This document shows positions 17,208 to 26,068 of a DNA stretch of 64,000 bases, in pieces (within the stretch, counting starts at the first letter, position 1; the number at the start of each line of letters is the position of its first letter). The position numbers and the translations under genes were made by a program. The notes under the pieces are model-generated. The model had not been told where the DNA came from, searched no databases, and was given only the letters and a program-made list of their open reading frames with translations. This stretch comes from Paenibacillus alkaliterrae (GTDB taxonomy: Bacteria > Bacillota > Bacilli > Paenibacillales > Paenibacillaceae): contig NZ_JAKGAP010000018.1 in assembly GCF_021532375.1 (NCBI RefSeq), positions 1 through 64,000 on the forward strand, written 5' to 3'.

Positions 17208-18731
17208 ATGCATCAATTGCAAAGAAGATCCATTGCTATCATTCTGATGATGGTCCTTGGACTGCTATTATCGGCATGCTCCGGCGCCAACGGAGGTGAG
17301 AACTTAGGTTCGACTACGGCCGACAATGAGCAGGAACCGGCAGACAGTACGGCAAGCAAGCTGAAGCCTTACCAGATAAAGCTCGTGTACCCGGGTTCAC
17401 CGCAAAAGGACGAGAAATTGGTGGAAGAAGCTTTAAACAAGCTGTTAACCGCCAAAATTAACGCGACTGTCGACCTGCAACCGATCGAATGGGGCGCCTG
17501 GGATGATAAAATCAACCTGATGATCGCTTCACGCGAGCCGGTTGACATCATCTTCACCGCACAATGGAACGGTCACGCCAAGAACGTGGCAAAAGGAGCG
17601 TTCATTGAGCTCGGAGACCTGCTCACAAAAAATGGACAAGGCATCCTGTCATCTCTTGACCCGGTATTCCTGGAAGGAGCCAAAATCAACGGGAAAAACT
17701 ACGGAGTGCCGACGAATAAAGAGCTGGCGTTTGCCGGCGGAATCATTTACCGGAAAGATATCGCAGAAGAACTCGGGCTTGATATGAGCACCGTCAAAAC
17801 GCCCGAAGATCTTGACGCCATCTATAAAGTGTTGAAAGAGAAACGCCCGGATATTATTCCGCTCTGGGCAAGCGGCGGAGTATTCAACGGTCAATTAGGC
17901 AACTATGATTCCCTGGGTGACGGCACGGTTCCAGGCACCATCCTGAAAGATCAAAACGATACGACCGTCATGCCGGTACACGAGATGAAGCGTTACATCG
18001 ATTACTTAAAGATTGCCCGCGATTACTTCCTCAAAGGATATATCAACAGTGATGCGGCAACGACGCAATTGTCCGGCGCGGACGCTTGGAAGGCCGGCAA
18101 TGTATTCTCCCAGGTTGAGCCGCTCAAGCCGGGTAAAGATGCCGAGGTTGCGAGTGCTGCTAATCTGAATGGAAAATTGGCGCAAATCATCATGACGGAA
18201 AAAACGGTCGCCACGTCGGAAACGACCGGTTCGATGCTCGGTATTTCTTCGACATCTAAGGATCCGGAACGCGTGATGATGTTCATTAACCTGCTGCATA
18301 CGGACAAAGAAATGAACAATATGCTGAATTTCGGCATTGAAGGCGTTCACCACACACGGAATGGGGAAACGATCTCCGCAACCGAGAAGACGAAAGACTA
18401 TAACCCGGGTTCGGCTTGGATGTTCGGCAATCAATTCCTGAATTATGTATGGGATACGGAGGATCCGGAAAAGTGGAATAAGTTCCTTGAGTTTAATGAG
18501 GGTGCCAAGCCTTCTCCGGCTCTGGGCTTCGTATTCGACAGCGAGCCTGTGAAAGCGGAAGTCGGCGCGATGGCGAACGTGATCCGTCAATATCAGAGAG
18601 CGATTGAGACCGGATCCGTCGACATTGACAAAATGTTGCCTGAATATAACAATGCGCTGAAAGCCGCAGGTTTGGATAAAGTCATCGCCGAGAAACAAAA
18701 GCAATTTAACGCGTTTTTGGAGAAAAAATAA
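17208..18731 (+). CDS. LplA-type substrate-binding lipoprotein
   Basis: A 507-residue lipoprotein with signal MHQLQRRS, hydrophobic stretch and LLSAC (Cys24), then a low-complexity linker and a large binding domain of the LplA class (IKLVYPGSPQKDEKLVEEAL, IPLWASGGVFNG). ATG 17208 follows AGGGAGG by 10 bases; the longer frame from TTG 17169 is rejected for lack of a site. It works with the two preceding permeases. The substrate is unknown; the class often handles uronate- or rhamnose-containing oligosaccharides. Confidence 0.9.
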   Translation: MHQLQRRSIAIILMMVLGLLLSACSGANGGENLGSTTADNEQEPADSTASKLKPYQIKLVYPGSPQKDEKLVEEALNKLLTAKINATVDLQPIEWGAWDDKINLMIASREPVDIIFTAQWNGHAKNVAKGAFIELGDLLTKNGQGILSSLDPVFLEGAKINGKNYGVPTNKELAFAGGIIYRKDIAEELGLDMSTVKTPEDLDAIYKVLKEKRPDIIPLWASGGVFNGQLGNYDSLGDGTVPGTILKDQNDTTVMPVHEMKRYIDYLKIARDYFLKGYINSDAATTQLSGADAWKAGNVFSQVEPLKPGKDAEVASAANLNGKLAQIIMTEKTVATSETTGSMLGISSTSKDPERVMMFINLLHTDKEMNNMLNFGIEGVHHTRNGETISATEKTKDYNPGSAWMFGNQFLNYVWDTEDPEKWNKFLEFNEGAKPSPALGFVFDSEPVKAEVGAMANVIRQYQRAIETGSVDIDKMLPEYNNALKAAGLDKVIAEKQKQFNAFLEKK

Positions 18732-18749
18732 GCTTTTGCAAACAGAAGA

Positions 18750-18790
18750 GGGGTAACCAACTAGCGGTAAAACTGCTAAGGGGTTACCCC
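18750..18790 (+). terminator. terminator-like hairpin after the LplA-type gene
   Basis: GGGGTAACC (18750-18758) pairs with GGTTACCCC (18782-18790), with an inner TAGCGGT/ACTGCTA stem. The T-run is short. The following sequence to 19012 shows nothing recognisable. Confidence 0.6.
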
Positions 18791-19012
18791 TTGTTCCATA
18801 GGATTATTCAGTTAGCCTGAAAAAACATCTCCCCGCATTGTAAACTCCAATTATTCCATGCAAACTCTAATTATTTCGGAACGGTACAAAAAAGATCTCG
18901 CTACGGTAATCCTTCTCGATAAATACGGAGGATTACGCTTCGGTTCTACAAGGGGCCAATGGGTATAAGTTAATAACTACCTATAGATGGATGGCCGATG
19001 CCGGGCGCACAA

Positions 19013-19044
19013 TAAAAGGACCGCCAGAATAAACTGGCGGTCCT
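19013..19044 (-). terminator. terminator of the leftward dehydratase operon
   Basis: 11-bp perfect stem (19017-19027, 19034-19044). Read on the minus strand it ends in TTTTATTG, just after the stop of the dehydratase gene. Confidence 0.8.
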
Positions 19045-19050
19045 GCTTTA

Positions 19051-20439
19051 TTAACTCCAGAGACGGTCGTTGCCCACATAGTTGTTCCATTCATCGGTGG
19101 ATTCCCACATGCCTGGAACTTGCGGATGCAAGTGTTCTGCGATAACCTCGTCGTTGAGCTCTTCGATTCCGAGGCCCGGTGCGTCTGGAACATGGATGAA
19201 ACCGTTTTGCAAGAGCGGCTTCGGAAGCTTCGGAGCAATGATGATATCATCCCACCACGGAACTTCCACGGAGTGGAACTCGAGCGCAAGGAAGTTTTCC
19301 GTTGCTGCCGCAACGTGAACGGCCGCCAAGCAAGCGATCGGGCTCTCCGCCATATGGATGGCCATGGCAACGCCGTATTCTTGAGCCATATCACCGATTT
19401 TTTTCGTTTCCAGAATGCCGCCAGTCGTCAATACGTCCGGGTGAATGATGGAAACGCCGCCGGACTCGAGAAGCGCTTTGAAATTTTCTTTCAAATAAAT
19501 GTCTTCGCCCGTACAGACCGGAGTGGACACCGAGTTGGCCAATCGCACGTATTGATCCGTGTACTGCCATGGAATCATGTCTTCCATCCAGGCAAGGTTG
19601 AACTTATCGATACGGCGGCCGAGCTTGATGCAGTCTTCGATGCCGATATGACCGAAATGGTCAATACAGAGCGGAACTTCGTAGCCGATCACGGAACGGA
19701 CATCGGCCACGTATTGCTCGAGTATATCTAAACCTTTTTCCGTTACATGGACACCGGTGAATGGATGCGCAATGTTCTGGAAGTCGTAAGCGCGGTTGCG
19801 TAAACTGCGCAATTCCTCAGCCGAAACATTCTCGTTGCCGCGTGAGTTCCAGTAAGCTCTGGACGCTTCACGCGACGATTCCAGAAACCCGAGCGGTGCG
19901 CTGAGCGTGCCCGGTTCATCGAGAAGTTGGCCGATGCCGAGGTCCATTTTAAGGAATGTAAAGCCTTGATCCATCCGCTTCTTCAACGCATGGCCCATCG
20001 CTATGCCTGAATCTTTTCCATCCACATCGGTATCGCAGTACATGCGGATTTTATCACGGAACTTGCCGCCCAGCATTTGATAGATTGGGACGCCGTAGGC
20101 TTTACCTGCCAAATCCCACAATGCGATTTCAATTCCGCTAACGCCGCCGCCTTGGCGTGCATGGCCCCCAAACTGCTTAATCCGGCGGAACAGCTTATCG
20201 ACATTGCAAGGATTTTCACCCAGAAGGCGGGGTTTGAGCATCTGCGCATACATTTTATCAGCGCCGTCGCGCACTTCCCCAAAACCGACCAAACCTTGAT
20301 TTGTGTACACTTTGATCAAGGAACAGTGCATAGGGGCGCCAGAAATGTCGGCGAACCGGATGTCGGTAATTCTCAACTCGGAAGGTTTCGAATTCGTATT
20401 GACATGAGTTAACGTGCTTTCAAATGTTTGTTGTGACAT
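19051..20439 (-). CDS. enolase-superfamily sugar-acid dehydratase (ManD/GalD-like)
   Basis: A 462-residue member of the mandelate racemase/muconate lactonizing group. The N-terminal capping domain (IKVYTNQGLVGFGEVRDG) precedes a barrel with probable metal ligands Asp in CIDHFGHIG, Glu in WMEDMIPW and Glu in CTGEDIY, and a later IHMAESPIA with a candidate catalytic His. The Asp is followed directly by His, unlike the D-x-H of ManD and galactonate dehydratases. Such enzymes dehydrate aldonic acids to 2-keto-3-deoxy acids; the substrate is not evident. The start is MSQQ (20439), which has AAAGGAG 9 bases upstream. It lies downstream of two SDR genes on the same strand. Confidence 0.8.
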   Translation of the reverse strand: MSQQTFESTLTHVNTNSKPSELRITDIRFADISGAPMHCSLIKVYTNQGLVGFGEVRDGADKMYAQMLKPRLLGENPCNVDKLFRRIKQFGGHARQGGGVSGIEIALWDLAGKAYGVPIYQMLGGKFRDKIRMYCDTDVDGKDSGIAMGHALKKRMDQGFTFLKMDLGIGQLLDEPGTLSAPLGFLESSREASRAYWNSRGNENVSAEELRSLRNRAYDFQNIAHPFTGVHVTEKGLDILEQYVADVRSVIGYEVPLCIDHFGHIGIEDCIKLGRRIDKFNLAWMEDMIPWQYTDQYVRLANSVSTPVCTGEDIYLKENFKALLESGGVSIIHPDVLTTGGILETKKIGDMAQEYGVAMAIHMAESPIACLAAVHVAAATENFLALEFHSVEVPWWDDIIIAPKLPKPLLQNGFIHVPDAPGLGIEELNDEVIAEHLHPQVPGMWESTDEWNNYVGNDRLWS

Positions 20440-20475
20440 TCGTTTGGGCTCCTTTGTGATCATTTATTTTTCAAA

Positions 20476-21261
20476 TTATAACAACATGCTTGCGCCGTCT
20501 ATACGAATGGAAGAGCCTGTCATAAATTCGCTCTCATCGGATGCGATATAGCAAACCAAGCTGCCTACATCCGATGGGAGCCCGTTACGGCCCATCGGAA
20601 ATTTCTTCCTAATATCACGAGCTTCCTTCTTCATCTTCTCGGCTACTTCCGCGGGGACGATCGGCTTTGTTTCCTTAGTGCCTTGTTGTCCTACATTTAC
20701 GGCGCCAGGCTCAATGGTATTGACGGTTATGCCGTACTTGGCCAATTCGATAGCGCTTTCTCTTGCCAGCATTTTGATACCGCCTTTAGTCATGGAATAG
20801 ACGGTGTCAAAATCGGTCGGCCGCTTTCCGTGAACTGAAGAAATATTGATGATTCTTCCGGAGCCCTTAGGTTTCATATAGGGAACTACGGCTTGGATAC
20901 ACTGCCAGTATCCCTTCAAGTTGATATTCATCAATCGGTCAAAGGTGTCTTCATCATGGTCGTAGAAATTGAAATTTAACTGAAGGGCGGCGTTGTTGAC
21001 GAGAATATCGATACTTCCGAAATGTTCGGCGACCTGTTTCACCATGGTATCAATTTCATTCTTATAGGCTACGTTAGCCCTTACGATGACCGATTCTCCG
21101 CCGATTTCATCAATTTTCTCTTGTGTATCTTTCGCGCCGGCGTCACTGGAATTGTAAGAGATCGCAACTTTCGCGCCGCGTTGCGCCAGCGCTATGGCTA
21201 CTCCTTTGCCAATACCGGTACCTGCTCCTGTAACCAGTGCAACTTTTCCTGCTAGACTCAT
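20476..21261 (-). CDS. SDR-family NAD(P)-dependent oxidoreductase
   Basis: A 261-residue classical short-chain dehydrogenase. Coenzyme motif TGAGTGIG (11-18), NNAA (89-92), catalytic Ser about 141, Tyr155 and Lys159 (YSMTK), and the C-terminal GSSIRIDGASML, where most SDRs have DGG. It lies 36 bases upstream of the enolase-superfamily dehydratase and 22 bases downstream of another SDR, so the three are one leftward operon. Oxidation of a sugar or aldonate is the likely reaction; the substrate is not evident. Confidence 0.85.
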   Translation of the reverse strand: MSLAGKVALVTGAGTGIGKGVAIALAQRGAKVAISYNSSDAGAKDTQEKIDEIGGESVIVRANVAYKNEIDTMVKQVAEHFGSIDILVNNAALQLNFNFYDHDEDTFDRLMNINLKGYWQCIQAVVPYMKPKGSGRIINISSVHGKRPTDFDTVYSMTKGGIKMLARESAIELAKYGITVNTIEPGAVNVGQQGTKETKPIVPAEVAEKMKKEARDIRKKFPMGRNGLPSDVGSLVCYIASDESEFMTGSSIRIDGASMLL

Positions 21262-21283
21262 TGAAATCCTCCTTCCCCCTGAA

Positions 21284-22063
21284 CTATGGCCGTTTCATTT
21301 TGAAATCCATATAGTGCATGAGGAACCCGCCGTCCATCCGGATATCCGCTCCGTTAACGTAACGGGCTTCGTCGGTGGACAAATATAGGACAAGATGTGC
21401 CAAATCGTCATGACTGCCTAGGTTGGCGTTCGGAACTTTATATTGGTAGGAATCATAGAGAGTGGAGATATCGCTTTGAAAAAACTCTTGATCTCCCTCT
21501 ACAGGCCCCAACTCAATGACATTCACGTTGATGCCGTCCCGTCCCAATACAAGTGCCGCTTCACGGCAGAGCATCTTAACTGCTCCCTTGGATGCGCTAT
21601 AGGCAAAGGAGGAACCCGTCGGTTTTTCGGCATGAATGGAACTCACGTAAATGACTTTCCCCGATTGCATCGCTGACATTTGTTTCCCAATAGCACGTGT
21701 GCATATAAAGGCGGACTTTGCGTTGGCATTGATGATTTCCAGGAACAACTGCTCTTCGCATGTTTCTACGCTGGCCGGTTTTACGACATTGTTGTTGTGT
21801 ACGAAAATGTCAATGGTGCCGAGCTGCCGAGCCGTTTCCTCCAGCATCGCCTCCAGATCGGAGCTCTTGCATAGGTTAATGTTTGTGACGACGACCTTGG
21901 ATCCAAAGGCTTTCAGCAGTTGAAGATTCGATTCGATGTCTTCACCGCCTGAAGTGCTGTTCAAAATAAAATGAGCGCCTTCCGCAGCCAAACGGTTGAC
22001 AATCGCTTTTCCGGAACCGCTGTCTGCATCCGTAATAAAGACGATTTTGTTTTGTAATTTCAT
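21284..22063 (-). CDS. divergent SDR-family oxidoreductase
   Basis: A 259-residue short-chain dehydrogenase with Tyr155 and Lys159 (YSASK) and the DGGFL tail. The glycine motif is altered to TDADSGSG (11-18) and the NNAG strand to HNNN. The start is ATG 22063 after GGGGGG; an upstream TTG at 22075 is less likely. It is first in the leftward operon behind the shared regulatory module 22104-22241. Catalysis is plausible because Ser-Tyr-Lys remain; altered coenzyme binding is inference. Confidence 0.8.
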   Translation of the reverse strand: MKLQNKIVFITDADSGSGKAIVNRLAAEGAHFILNSTSGGEDIESNLQLLKAFGSKVVVTNINLCKSSDLEAMLEETARQLGTIDIFVHNNNVVKPASVETCEEQLFLEIINANAKSAFICTRAIGKQMSAMQSGKVIYVSSIHAEKPTGSSFAYSASKGAVKMLCREAALVLGRDGINVNVIELGPVEGDQEFFQSDISTLYDSYQYKVPNANLGSHDDLAHLVLYLSTDEARYVNGADIRMDGGFLMHYMDFKMKRP

Positions 22064-22103
22064 AGATCCCCCCAACGTTTCGTATAGGCTTATTTAATTA
22101 CAC

Positions 22104-22241
22104 ACTAATCTTACGAATTTCACGCCTTGTGTTCGATGCCGTAAAATTATGATTTTGTTTGTTTTTTTTCAACGATTCATTCTCCTGAAAAAAGTTTCAA
22201 GGGAATCGGAGAAGATCATAAAAATGCCCCCTATGAGTATA
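22104..22241. promoter_or_regulatory. divergent control region with shared module (copy 1)
   Basis: Contains ACTAATCT (22104-22111), CGATGCCGTAAAATTATGAT (22134-22153) followed by TTTGTTTG, and, inverted on the other side, GATCATAAAAATG (22214-22226) with CCTATGAGTATA. The same words occur in the same order at 25097-25230. They lie between the leftward SDR operon and the rightward aldo/keto reductase remnant. A common regulator is inferred. Confidence 0.65.
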
Positions 22242-22319
22242 ATTTTATCTCCTACTCTTATAAAAGCGCTTATGGTAATTTTGAGTTCAAGTTATGTAAA
22301 ATAGAAAGGAGAAAGAGAA

Positions 22320-22978
22320 ATGATTACTGATATCGGAAGTTGTTCCGTGCTTCACAATGGCTGACAAAGGTTGCGAATCATCGCCAGAACGAGGGATACG
22401 ATTCGGTCCTGAAGGCTTTTGAGGAAAGTCTGGAATGCCTGAATCTGGACTATGTCGATCTTTATCTGGTTCATTGGCCTTTAGAAGGAAAATACATCGA
22501 TGCCTGGCGTGCGTTGGTTAAGATTTACCGCGAAGGGAGGGTACGGGCGATCGGCGTGAGCAACTTCACCGTGGATCATCTGGAGAGGATCATCGAAGAC
22601 TCCGGCGAAGTCCCGACCGTCAACCAGGTCGAATACCATCCGCTGTTGACCCGAAACAAACTTCATAGTTACTGCAGAGAACAACACATTCAGTTGGAAG
22701 CGTACAGTCCGCTGATGCAAGGCCATCTGGATTTGCCGTTGCTGCAGGAACTCGCCCAAAAATATGCGAAGACGCCGGCGCAAATCGTGCTGCGTTGGAA
22801 TTTGCAAAACGAAGTCGTCACGATTCCCAAGTCGGTTCGCGGGCGGCGCATTGTCGAGAATGCCGCCATATTCGACTTCGGGCTATCGGACGACGATATG
22901 AACCGGATTAACGGGTTGAATCGGGATTACCGTTTTCTTGTCAATTCGAGTCCCAATATCAACAGCTCGGCAGAGTAA
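22320..22978 (+). pseudogene. aldo/keto reductase inactivated by internal deletion
   Basis: AAGGAG and ATG 22320 open a normal aldo/keto reductase N-terminus (MITDIGSCSVLHNG), but a stop follows at 22362. The family sequence resumes in another frame at TKVANHRQ and continues to the natural end at 22978. Compared with the intact paralogue at 39356-40183, about 63 residues are missing, including the segment with the catalytic Asp and Tyr ([10 protein letters not shown]). The remaining 3' part keeps LVHWP and GVSNF. The loss is a frameshifting deletion of roughly 190 bp. The product would be inactive even if translated from the internal ATG at 22340. Confidence 0.85.
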
Positions 22979-23017
22979 ACCGACATCGAAAGTAATGGAC
23001 AGCAGCTGTCGCCATTA

Positions 23018-23049
23018 TTCCGTCCGCCGGGTTAACCCGGCGGACGGAA
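23018..23049. terminator. perfect 32-bp palindrome between convergent genes
   Basis: TTCCGTCCGCCGGG followed by TTAA and its exact complement. It lies between the reductase remnant and the leftward uxuA-like gene. There is no T-run on either side, so factor-independent termination is uncertain. Confidence 0.5.
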
Positions 23050-23072
23050 GGCGAGAGTGATCGTCGATTGGA

Positions 23073-24035
23073 TTATTTCTTATAAGCGGCTTCCATTAGA
23101 CCTTTAATATAACCGACACCGAACAGACGCCCAAGCACTTCATATCCAGGGTTCCCATTATCTTCGCCGGCCATTGTAGGAACATGGTCCGGTCGGGCAG
23201 GACCGTCATAACCTACCTCTGCGTATGTTTTCATCACTTCGAACATATCCGTTTTTCCATCATCATGGAAGGTTTCCTCGAACTTTTCTGCAGTTCCCCG
23301 TACATCCCTAAAATGAACAAAAAACAATTTATCTTGTTTAGCAAACCTGCGAATCGTGGCGGGAATATCATCTCCGGCCGCTGCCAGGGTTCCTTGGCAC
23401 AAGGTAACGCCGCTATACTCGCTTGGCACCAAATCGATAACGCGCTGCAGCGCGTCGGCGCTCGTAATGATGCGGGATACGCCGCGGATCGGTGAGATTG
23501 GCGGATCATCGGGATGCAGCGCTAATTTGACCTTTGCTTTTTCTGCCACCGGTACGATCGCTTTTAAATAGTACACCAGGTTTTCCCACAGCTGATCTTC
23601 ACTAACCGGTGCATTCTCCGTGAATGGCGCATTTTTCATTAGGGAATGGTCATAGCTGGATACTAAAGCACCCCCGCGCGTTCGCGTACTAGTTGATGTG
23701 CGGAACCAGTTAAATTCAGCCATATAATCATAGCACCATACCGGAATTCCCAGTTCGCCCATATTCCGAATAAGTTCTTGAATCACTGCTATTTCTTCAT
23801 CCCGTCCCGGCAAACCTAACTTAATTTTATTAGCTGGCGGTCTGGCTTCGATAACTTCTGCTTTAAAACCGAAATTCTCAAATCTTTGTTTCATATGCAA
23901 TAGATTTACATAATCCCAAGGCGTAAAGCCATTTTCCGCTTTAGGTAATCCTGTAACAGCATAATTAATACCCATCTGCTTACAAAGTGTCCACAATCGT
24001 GTTTCATGGGTTCCTAACGCTTCTGCTAATTTCAA
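23073..24035 (-). CDS. uxuA: mannonate dehydratase-like protein (UxuA family)
   Basis: A 320-residue UxuA-family TIM barrel. Mannonate dehydratase converts D-mannonate to 2-keto-3-deoxygluconate. Family signatures are present: ALHPDDPP, VTLCQGTLA, FFVHFRDVRG and the C-terminal RPDHVPTMAGEDNGNPGYEVLGRLF. It is somewhat shorter than E. coli UxuA (394) but near the Gram-positive form. Start is TTG 24035 after GGAGGGG. It is second in a leftward pair behind an RraA-like gene, 88 bases away with a hairpin in the gap. No uxaC or uxuB is nearby, so the substrate may differ from mannonate. Confidence 0.8.
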   Translation of the reverse strand: MKLAEALGTHETRLWTLCKQMGINYAVTGLPKAENGFTPWDYVNLLHMKQRFENFGFKAEVIEARPPANKIKLGLPGRDEEIAVIQELIRNMGELGIPVWCYDYMAEFNWFRTSTSTRTRGGALVSSYDHSLMKNAPFTENAPVSEDQLWENLVYYLKAIVPVAEKAKVKLALHPDDPPISPIRGVSRIITSADALQRVIDLVPSEYSGVTLCQGTLAAAGDDIPATIRRFAKQDKLFFVHFRDVRGTAEKFEETFHDDGKTDMFEVMKTYAEVGYDGPARPDHVPTMAGEDNGNPGYEVLGRLFGVGYIKGLMEAAYKK

Positions 24036-24087
24036 TTAATACCCCTCCTATTTATCGTTTCTTCACCTGATTCTTCTGGGAAAGGGA

Positions 24088-24113
24088 AAGAACCGGCATG
24101 CCGGTTCTTTTTT
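24088..24113 (+). terminator. hairpin between the RraA-like and uxuA-like genes
   Basis: Perfect 22-bp palindrome (24088-24109) with six T on its plus-strand side. The genes here run on the minus strand, where only TCTTTCCC follows, so for them it may act as a partial terminator or a processing site. Confidence 0.5.
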
Positions 24114-24123
24114 ATTTTGCTTC

Positions 24124-25029
24124 TTATAGACGAACGTCGCTCGACGGTCCGTTTTCTTCCAATTTGCTCGCTTCTTCGAGTTCCTGGTCCCATGTAAGGT
24201 GGCGGTACGGGGCTGCTTCTTCGTCGCTTTTAAACCAATCCAGGAAATCCTGCCAAAGCGGCATCTTCCATCCGGCGTCGATTTGTGCGGTCGAATAAAC
24301 GCCTTCCTTCAACCGGACAAAGCCGAAAACGTCACGTACTTGGGACTTCTCCGCTTGAACGACGGTAAGCTCAGCAAGGTGAGGAGGGATAAAGATGACT
24401 CCGGCCGGCGAAGCGTATACAATGTCTCCCGGAAGACAGACTGCCCTGCCGATCCGCGTCGGAACGTTCATCCCAACCATCGTCACGTCCGCAATGCCCG
24501 TCGGATCGCTTCCGCGGTAGAACACGTTGATGTTCTCGATCTCTGCAATTTGCTGATTATCACGAATTCCGCCCCAGATCACCGCTCCGCCTCTTTTCGT
24601 GCGAGTGGAGATGGCGGTCGACAGGTTTCCGCCTACATAAGTTCCTTGGAAAATTTTATCGAACATGTCAACGACGACAAGATCATCTTCTTGCAGAGAG
24701 TCGATGACCCATTGATTAAAGAAGCCTTTTCTGTTTTCCTGCTCATGTCCATAATTGAGCAGCGTTTCGTGCAGGTCCGGACGTTTAGGCACCATTACGG
24801 CAGTGACGGCGCGGCCGACCATCACCTTGTCGGGGTGAACGATTTTGAAATCGCCTTCAAATTGATAAGTATAACCTTTGTTCCAAAGAGGCCCCCATGC
24901 TTCTTCCACCGTGATTTTCCGCAACCGTTCAAGAATATTTTCTGATACTTTGGGACGGCCGTTCGGAAACCTTTCGCCTTGCCAAAGCGGGGTCAACTGG
25001 ATAATGTCTTCTGGATTGTCAAATTTCAT
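24124..25029 (-). CDS. RraA-like / HMG-CHA aldolase-family protein
   Basis: A 301-residue protein of the RraA superfamily, longer than RraA itself (161). The diagnostic core is present: GGNLSTAISTRTKRGGAVIWGGIRDN, with the G-G-N/x20/R-D pattern used for metal and substrate binding, then PGDIVYASPAGVIFIPP. Members that act in catabolism are 4-hydroxy-4-methyl-2-oxoglutarate-type aldolases or oxaloacetate decarboxylases. In this cluster an aldolase for a 2-keto acid is plausible. It is first of a leftward pair and shares the control region 25097-25230 with a rightward SDR. Confidence 0.75.
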   Translation of the reverse strand: MKFDNPEDIIQLTPLWQGERFPNGRPKVSENILERLRKITVEEAWGPLWNKGYTYQFEGDFKIVHPDKVMVGRAVTAVMVPKRPDLHETLLNYGHEQENRKGFFNQWVIDSLQEDDLVVVDMFDKIFQGTYVGGNLSTAISTRTKRGGAVIWGGIRDNQQIAEIENINVFYRGSDPTGIADVTMVGMNVPTRIGRAVCLPGDIVYASPAGVIFIPPHLAELTVVQAEKSQVRDVFGFVRLKEGVYSTAQIDAGWKMPLWQDFLDWFKSDEEAAPYRHLTWDQELEEASKLEENGPSSDVRL

Positions 25030-25096
25030 ATGAACACCTCTTTTTTGTTTTATAAAAGTTTCCCGCTGCTTGCGGCGACTTTTTCATTATTAATAT

Positions 25097-25230
25097 ACTA
25101 ATCTCGTCCGGTTGGTTGCGATGCCGTAAATTTATGATATTGTTTGATTTTTTTCAAACCCGAAGCGCCTCCAAAAAAAATCGAACAAAATCATAAAAAT
25201 GTAGCCTATGATTATACGTTGGAGATTAGT
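25097..25230. promoter_or_regulatory. divergent control region with shared module (copy 2)
   Basis: A two-layer inverted repeat. Outer arms ACTAATCTC (25097-25105) and GAGATTAGT (25222-25230) are exact complements. Inner arms TTATGATATTGTTTG (25132-25146) and CGAACAAAATCATAA (25182-25196) match at 13 of 15. The layout gives each divergent gene the same sequence at the same distance. It shares its left half and most of its right half with 22104-22241. Confidence 0.7.
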
Positions 25231-25280
25231 AATTTAAAGATATACAATCGTCACCAATCTTACATTAGGAGGGAATAAGT

Positions 25281-26066
25281 TTGAATAAAGTTGCAGTCGT
25301 CACAGGGGGAGCATCCGGACTGGGCAGGGCGGTCGCCCTGAGATTATTCGGCAACGGGCATTCTGTAGTCGTCGTAGACGTCTCCGAGAATACGGAAGGC
25401 ATGCCTGCGGAAACGGAACGTTCCGAATCATGGCATTATATTCGTGCCGATGTAACGAAGAAAGACAACACGATAAGGGCCGTCGAACAGGTTATCGACC
25501 GGTTGGGGCGGATCGATATTTTGGTGAATGCCGCAGGGATCATTCGTCGTTCTCCGGCAGCCGACATTCCGGAAGATGAACTTAAATCGGTACTTGATAT
25601 CAATCTGCTGGGTACGGTATATATGTGCCAGGCAGTTCAACCCTATATGGCTCGCTCAGGCGGCGGCTCCATTGTCAATTTCGGGTCCATGCTTGCACAT
25701 TACGGCAGTGAGAATCTGCTTTCTTATGCGGCGTCGAAAGGCGGAATCGTACAGGTTACAAAATGTCTGGCCGTGGAATGGGCGAAATATAATATTCGCG
25801 TCAATGCCGTCAGTCCGGGATATATTGAGACCCCGCTGTCTGCGGGAGCGACTCTAGATCCGGTTTTCCGCGAGCGGATCTTATCCCGAACGCCTTTCCG
25901 TCGATTTGGGAAGCCCGAGGAGATTGCGGCTGCCGTAGATTTTTTGGTTTCACCCGATGCGAGCTTTATTACGGGAATCGTGATGCCGGTTGATGGAGGA
26001 CTTCTCGCAGGAGATCCGTCCCTGTTCCCGCCGGCATCTATGAGAACAGTGAAAGGAGATGAATAA
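25281..26066 (+). CDS. SDR-family oxidoreductase
   Basis: A 261-residue classical SDR with TGGASGLG (8-15), NAAG (83-86), Ser136, Tyr149 and Lys153 (YAASK), and the VMPVDGG tail. It starts with TTG 25281, six bases after AGGAGGG. It is followed after two bases by a cupin gene, so the two are co-translated. The 3-ketoacyl/gluconate 5-dehydrogenase-like sequence suggests oxidation of a sugar or sugar acid. Confidence 0.85.
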   Translation: MNKVAVVTGGASGLGRAVALRLFGNGHSVVVVDVSENTEGMPAETERSESWHYIRADVTKKDNTIRAVEQVIDRLGRIDILVNAAGIIRRSPAADIPEDELKSVLDINLLGTVYMCQAVQPYMARSGGGSIVNFGSMLAHYGSENLLSYAASKGGIVQVTKCLAVEWAKYNIRVNAVSPGYIETPLSAGATLDPVFRERILSRTPFRRFGKPEEIAAAVDFLVSPDASFITGIVMPVDGGLLAGDPSLFPPASMRTVKGDE

Positions 26067-26068
26067 TC

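Noticed and set aside
18006-18704. 232-codon minus-strand frame inside the LplA-type gene
   Set aside because: Shadow of a real gene; no ribosome binding site and histidine/arginine-rich composition typical of antisense frames.
22261-22275. possible second cre site around AAAAGCGCTTAT
   Set aside because: Three conserved positions differ from the consensus; too weak.
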